A stretch of 64,000 bases of DNA from positions 124,001 to 188,000 of the forward strand of contig QVRM01002204.1 of the NCBI GenBank assembly GCA_003439945.1, read 5' to 3'. The stretch comes from Dermanyssus gallinae. Lineage: Eukaryota; Arthropoda; Arachnida; Mesostigmata; Dermanyssidae. How positions within the stretch are numbered: the first letter of the stretch is position 1; every line of letters begins with the position of its first letter. Positions 59,278-64,000 of this stretch are shown here, one piece after another. Below the pieces are notes generated by a model. It did not search any database and had not been told where the DNA came from. It saw nothing but the letters and a program-made list of their open reading frames with translations. The translations under genes and the position numbers were made by a program.

Positions 59278-60509
59278 GCACTGAACTGGATAAATATGCA
59301 AATTCCGCTCTCCAGAACGAAGGCTTCATGCCCTGATTCGGAAGCGCCCCCTCCCCTCCTCCCGCGCCGAAAAGCTGCAGAATGGTGTCGGCAAAGTCGG
59401 CGGTAACAGCTTTGCTTTAAGACCTGCTAGGCCCGTTACGATGGCTGAAACTGGACGTCTTTACGAGTTGTTCTCCGGCCGCCGTCCGAGCCATTTTGAG
59501 CAGAACTTCTTCGTTGCGTGCGCCTCGTTTTCTCGAGGCGGAACAACAACGTAGCAGGCTAAGAATTTCAAGAAATGATGTTCTCTTGTGAAAGGCGCTC
59601 GTTGAAAGAGCGTCAAGCTCTACAGCAGAGTAGTGCCTATTATATATGATTGAAATGGAGTAATTAACACTAAGACAACGAAAGCCTCTCCTGCTATCGA
59701 CAACAACAACAGTAGCCGATGCTAGCAATCGCAATTACACAAAGATCGTTTACAAGTTGCGGTTGCTATTTTTATTGTTGTCGTTGTTATCATGAATGTA
59801 TATATATATATATATATATTCCTTTTTATCAACTTTATACTTAAGTCATTTGTGGAGTGTAAACGTTTGTAACAGTGTATTCGTCTAGTGACTGTGACTG
59901 GACAGAAAGCTGAATGCTAGATTCCATTAGGTCCATTAAATTGAAATCACATGCTTGTTTGCCGGCTTTAATTCACTGAACACATAGTAAGTACCGATTA
60001 TAAACCAGATTATAAACGCAATTGTATCCAACAAATTGCGTGTGCAGGTGAATGCCCAGACGTCTTCAGTAGATCGACTACATGCCAAACGTAGATTTTA
60101 TTATCACATTTATTTCACTCATGTTAAATATGCACATAACATTGCTCTTTATACTGTCGTCAGCCACTTTCGGCGTGTCGTCCGAGAGAGACCGTGCAGC
60201 GATCAATTTGCGCGGGCCAGGCAGGCAGACGCATGGTACTTCGAACACGCTGGACAGCACAGTCGATAGAAGCACTTAGTGGCATCATGAACGTGTAAAC
60301 CTCCAAATTGCAATGCATTGCTACATAAACAACTGTCCAGATACCATATATAATGACTTTACAAACGATACAAAGAGTAGTTTTTTAAAGCTTGCACCTT
60401 CGAATACGAACAATGCAACAGCACACTGATAACGTTCGACATTTGTGATCCACATAGGCGTATACACTACAGGTTGAGGGCGGCTGAGAATGGTCGTTTA
60501 GACTGAGAA

Positions 60510-62692
60510 GTTCAGGCGTGTCCCTCCGGAGGTTCGCAGAGTCTGGTATCGGTGCCCGGCTCCGCCCATATAGGCGTTACGCCAGACAACCACTCAAAAT
60601 GACAGGCGTTACGCCAGACAACCACTCAAAATGATTAGTTTCGTCGTTGAGGCAAACCTAAACCGGTTTCGGGCAGCCCATGACTCATGATTATCTAGAC
60701 TTTACTCTCGCCAATAAGACTACTTTCCACCTGCCCCAGGTGTGGACCGTGCAGGTCGACAAAGAATCGCTCAGCAATCGTCGTTACATTACGTCGACGA
60801 GGACGATATTACACACGTATTGAGCTCGGCCTGCCGAACGGCGAGCGGCCCTCCACATAGGGGCCGAACCGACGCACGCCTAAGCCGTTGTGGACACTCG
60901 AGCGATGGAAGAAGCTCGACGGGATTCTTAAGGGGATCTTAAGTCGCGCTTGCTCGTGGATAGCTCGCAGGGACGAATTACTCCTGTAGCTGGCCCTACA
61001 GGGCGGTCATGGGCAAGCTTCGCTGTCCATCTCTCCCACCCGAGATAACTGCGTAGCTAGCGGGAGTGCTGTTTCCCCAACACGCACCGCGGGCTCCTTG
61101 CACCATCGCGGTGAATCCGGAGAATATCCCTCCTGTTACGGCTGAAGAGATATTGCACGCGGCAAAGCGCCTGGCACCCCCGGTAAGACCACAGAACCGG
61201 ACGGCATCTCGCCTGAAGTGGTTCGGATGCTTGCGGAAATTGCGGAATTTGTGACCAGACTGCTTGTAGGGCGTCGGTTTCCGGCGCGGTAGAAAAATGC
61301 TGCTTCTACATAGCTCTGATCGCCACACCGGAATCCATTTGCCTGACCACTTTGCCTGCAGGACGCGTTAGACAAGTTAATCGAACATGTACTTGTTAAA
61401 CGCTTAAACGCGAAGATAAAGCCCGGCAGACACTTTTAGAGAACCAAATGGCGTCCGGCAGGGTCGCTCGACGTTAGACGTAGTTTTAATTAAGAAACAA
61501 GCAAAATACCTCGTAGAGACGACGCTCGACTTTAGAGTAGTTTTAATTGGGAAACGAACAAAATACCTAGAGTTTTACTGGACAATGGTCTTACGGGAAG
61601 GCCACACGTCACCCATGTGACAAAGAAGTCCACAAGGTAGCTCAGAATCTCAGCAGAATTCTCCTTAGGGAAGGTGGAGCATCTGGGGCCAGACGCCGTC
61701 TGCTAGCTTTTATTTGCCGAGTCTACAGCCATATACGGCGCTTCAGTATGAGAAGACCTGGTCCTCCGCACGGCTTGCAATCGGCGGGCCCTCCGCGCGG
61801 CCCAGCGGCACATGGCAATGAGGGTGTCCTGGGTACCGTACGATAAGCACTGAGGTTTTTTTCGTTCTTGTTCGCCAGCTGCCCTGGGACATGCTTGCAA
61901 GATGCAAGCGAAGCAAATTATGAACTGACCAAGACTTGACCTGGGCGCATGTCCGCAAGGCCACATTCACTGCGTGGCAGCGGGAGTGGGCGGCGCTCGC
62001 CGCCGGATATTTCCGCGGGCGCTGGACACAAACGCTTATACCCGACTTACAGCAATGGTACGACGAGGCCGGAGAGAGGTCTCTAGCGTACTTTGCCACC
62101 CAGATTTTTACAAGCCATGAACACTTCCAGCGCTACATGGTTAGGATTGGGAAGGCGTCTGAAGACACACACGTTTTATGCGCGTCAGTCAGGCCAGCTT
62201 GACGATGTCGACTACACAGTGGCTTAATGTAGCGCTCTATTAGCGTGTCGTCAGTCATCGGAGTTTGCCCTTGCCAGCCGCCACACCGCCGACATTGTGG
62301 CTAACATGATGGGGACCCCCGTGGTCCAATCCCGAGAAATAGTCTATCTAGATACACTCACGAGGGAGAAAACACGTTTGAAACAAAGTCGAAGAGCCCA
62401 AATTGGAGCCGAGAGGGGTGACCGAGGAAGGGTTTACTAAATGGCGACTTGCAATCAGGTCTTCCGCAGGGTCTCGACGCACGCCGGTTTCTAGAAAAAG
62501 CCTATCGAGAGATCCATGAGCAGATCGAAGTAAGAGACTCCCTCCTCATGGTCTCGAAGTAGTACCACACATCTCCGAACCTTGAGGGGGGTGCGGATGA
62601 AAACAGGTTTTAGTGGGTGAGAGTCCCACACTAGGAGCTGACGGTTGCTAGCTTTGCATGTGCATAATGCATTTATCGCAAGTTCCAAAAAA
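60510..62692 (+). mobile_element. R1-like LINE, internally deleted, with 10-bp target-site duplication
   Basis: AGACTGAGAA at 60500-60509 is repeated at 62693-62702 directly after an A-run. Inside, in order: an ORF2 start (EANLNRFRAAHDS, about 60650-60690); an RT linker (PPVTAEEILHAAKRLAPPV, about 61130-61180); LDKLIEHVLVKRLNAK (about 61370-61415); and a KYLEFYW-like block (about 61562). Then come a post-RT region and the C-terminal WTQTLIPDLQQW with HEHFQRYMVRIG (about 62025-62140), a hallmark of R1/LOA proteins. The 3' UTR occupies about 62530-62692. At 2.2 kb it is far shorter than a complete element and is inactive. Confidence 0.85.
60572..60634. repeat. 32-bp tandem duplication with GGCGTTACGCC palindrome
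   Basis: Two near-perfect copies (60572-60603, 60604-60634) near the 5' end of the R1-like insertion, just upstream of its ORF2 start. They may be part of the element's 5' structure. Confidence 0.9.
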
Positions 62693-63049
62693 AGACTGAG
62701 AAACTCAGTCTCAGCTATGCATTTAAGGCCAATTATTCTCATTAACTTAACTTGAAGAACGGAGAGATATACCTAACAACGTAATAGACGCCATATTCCG
62801 TTGACCCTCACCTATTGGACGAACTCTTGCTGAGAAGTTGCTTTTAGCTTCAGGTAGCCTTTGAGAAGAGGTCAGGTCACCTAGGGAGAAACATGCGCAA
62901 CCTAAATAATCGTGGCAAATACAACATTTTTGTACGACTCTCTCGTTTGCAATCAATTGCGCCATCTTCGATCGACGCAACAATGTTGTTTGTGCAGAAA
63001 AGATCAGGCATATCGTTAGCGTCTGCAAAGCAGCGCGACTTTTTTCTAC

Positions 63050-63055
63050 TTTATT
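63050..63055 (-). terminator. likely poly(A) signal of the cuticle-like gene
   Basis: AATAAA on the minus strand, 106 bases after the stop codon. The corresponding site is not preserved in pseudogene copy A. Confidence 0.5.
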
Positions 63056-63160
63056 ATGCGTTAATTTACAAAGTCAATGGATGAGGGGTCGAATGCGATT
63101 GTCAACGGTGTCGGAGGCAAGGTCAATGAGGGATGGGCCGAACGGGACAGGCGGCGGTGT

Positions 63161-63430
63161 CTACTTGCGGATGAATCCGCCGTAGTAACCGCCGTAGACG
63201 GGGGCAGCGTAGTGGGCGCCATAGTATCCGCCGTACGCGGGTGCGGCATAGGTGGGCGCAGCGTAGGCGCCCCCGTAGTATCCGACGGCAGGGGCGGCGT
63301 AGTGGGCGCCGTAGGTGACTGCAGGCGCGGCATAACCGGTGTAGGCAACGCCAGCGTACGCCGACGCAATGCAAGCCACGAGGGCGATCAGAGCAATCTG
63401 CAAGTTGTCAACAACCGCGCAACAACGCAA
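63161..63430 (-). CDS. Gly/Tyr/Ala-rich secreted cuticle-like protein, 89 aa
   Basis: Probably a structural protein of the exoskeleton. The hydrophobic run LQIALIALVACIASAYA (residues 10-26) is a signal peptide, with cleavage expected after AYA. The mature ~63 residues are repeats of Tyr-Ala-Ala-Pro and Tyr-Gly-Gly-Tyr-Tyr, ending GGFIRK, with no acidic residues or Cys. Such low-complexity AAPA/GYG composition is common in arachnid cuticle proteins. The start is uncertain. The frame opens at Met 63430, but an acceptor-like TTGCAG sits just before ATT-GCT at 63397, so a tiny first exon encoding Met plus a few residues may lie upstream, as in many cuticle genes. The paralogue at 53701-54010 is broken, so this is the working copy. 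Glycine-rich antimicrobial or silk-like roles are alternatives. Confidence 0.75.
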   Translation of the reverse strand: MRCCAVVDNLQIALIALVACIASAYAGVAYTGYAAPAVTYGAHYAAPAVGYYGGAYAAPTYAAPAYGGYYGAHYAAPVYGGYYGGFIRK

Positions 63431-63590
63431 GAAAGAACTTTTAATAGTATCAAACGTTTTTCACATAGGGCCGATTGAGTCCGAGAATGAGTTGGTGTTG
63501 CGAAAAAAGCATATAAAGTATCGCCTTTCTAAAGAAAAGCATCGTACAATTCAGTCAGCTCGTTGCGTATAGCTCGACGTGTTAAACTCG

Positions 63591-64000
63591 AAGAACCGGG
63601 TTGGCGGCGTGTGCAAGTACGCCAAAAAGATGTCATAGATTCAAGCCTGGTTCAGTGTGCTAAATAAACCAACTGCCTACTAAGTAACAAGTGCATGTCT
63701 ACTGAACGCAGTGCTAGGTACTATACGGCAGCACCAGCCGCTATCAAGACAAGCGAACAACGAGACACAACATCAGCAACAACAACAATAAGGCAACGTC
63801 AACAACAATAGTAACATCTACAATATCAACACAATGAAAGGGCCGCATCAACAAAAACAACATCCATCAAAAACGGCGACGAGATGCTTGGTACTCCGAG
63901 AAGGAGGGAGGTGGGTTCGAGTTTCCGAGAGTCGAGAAACACTCGGTAGCCTCGGAGCATCAACGACACCAGCAGCAGGAAGCAGTGCTGCGAGCAGTGA
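63591..64000. other. non-coding, CAA/CAG-rich end of window
   Basis: Upstream of the cuticle-like gene. CAACAA and CAGCAG tracts from about 63760 onward resemble the triplet clusters at 19.6-20.8 kb. No exon assigned. Confidence 0.45.

Larger units (their letters stand above)
58700..63590. repeat. segmental duplication, copy B
   Basis: Counterpart of 49300-54190 at an offset of about 9.4 kb in direct orientation. The largest difference is the R1-like insertion at 60510-62692. Homology stops at about 63590, where sequence no longer matches that after 54190. Copy B keeps the intact cuticle-like gene. Confidence 0.85.

Overview
This is eukaryotic, arthropod-type DNA. The coding capacity is two recognisable split genes and one cuticle-like gene, set in a large amount of transposon debris, TA arrays and trinucleotide repeats. 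Introns run from about 0.15 to 1.6 kb with GT-AG borders. The myoinhibitory-peptide precursor, the Gly/Tyr/Ala-rich cuticle-like protein and the R1-like and CR1-like LINEs fit a chelicerate, perhaps a parasitiform mite or tick. That placement is inference; no rRNA, mitochondrial or other diagnostic marker is present.

Layout. 1-237 resembles a CpG-rich leader exon with a CTCF/YY1-like site. 2292-8582 (+) holds a complete eight-exon ORC2 gene (origin recognition complex subunit 2, 578 aa) whose splice phases all agree; intron 5 contains a 21-bp-stem hairpin. 11687-14840 (-) holds a complete three-exon neuropeptide precursor (143 aa) with three W(X6)W-Gly-Lys-Arg repeats, that is, an allatostatin-B/myoinhibitory peptide gene. 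It converges on ORC2. 15-30 kb is mostly non-coding: tRNA-Ala-like SINEs, a degraded R1-like LINE (21.95-23.93 kb) and long CAA/CAG/GTT tracts, with one possible GC-rich exon at 28005-28399 (-). 30-49 kb holds SINE-B copies with perfect target-site duplications, a CR1-like LINE relic (34.8-35.7 kb) and a SINE-C copy, but no gene I can support.

49.3-63.6 kb is a segmental duplication. Copy A (49.3-54.2 kb) and copy B (58.7-63.6 kb) lie about 9.4 kb apart in direct orientation. Each carries a cuticle-like gene on the minus strand: B is intact (63161-63430) and A is a decayed pseudogene with a frame-breaking 25-bp tandem repeat. The copies have taken different insertions: A has an inverted-repeat element, a SINE-B and a LINE 3' end; B has an R1-like LINE flanked by a 10-bp target-site duplication. 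Between them lies an old LINE apparently split by a younger LINE whose 546-codon reverse transcriptase frame is still open.

The genes do not form a functional unit: replication licensing (ORC2), neuropeptide signalling (MIP) and cuticle are simply neighbours.
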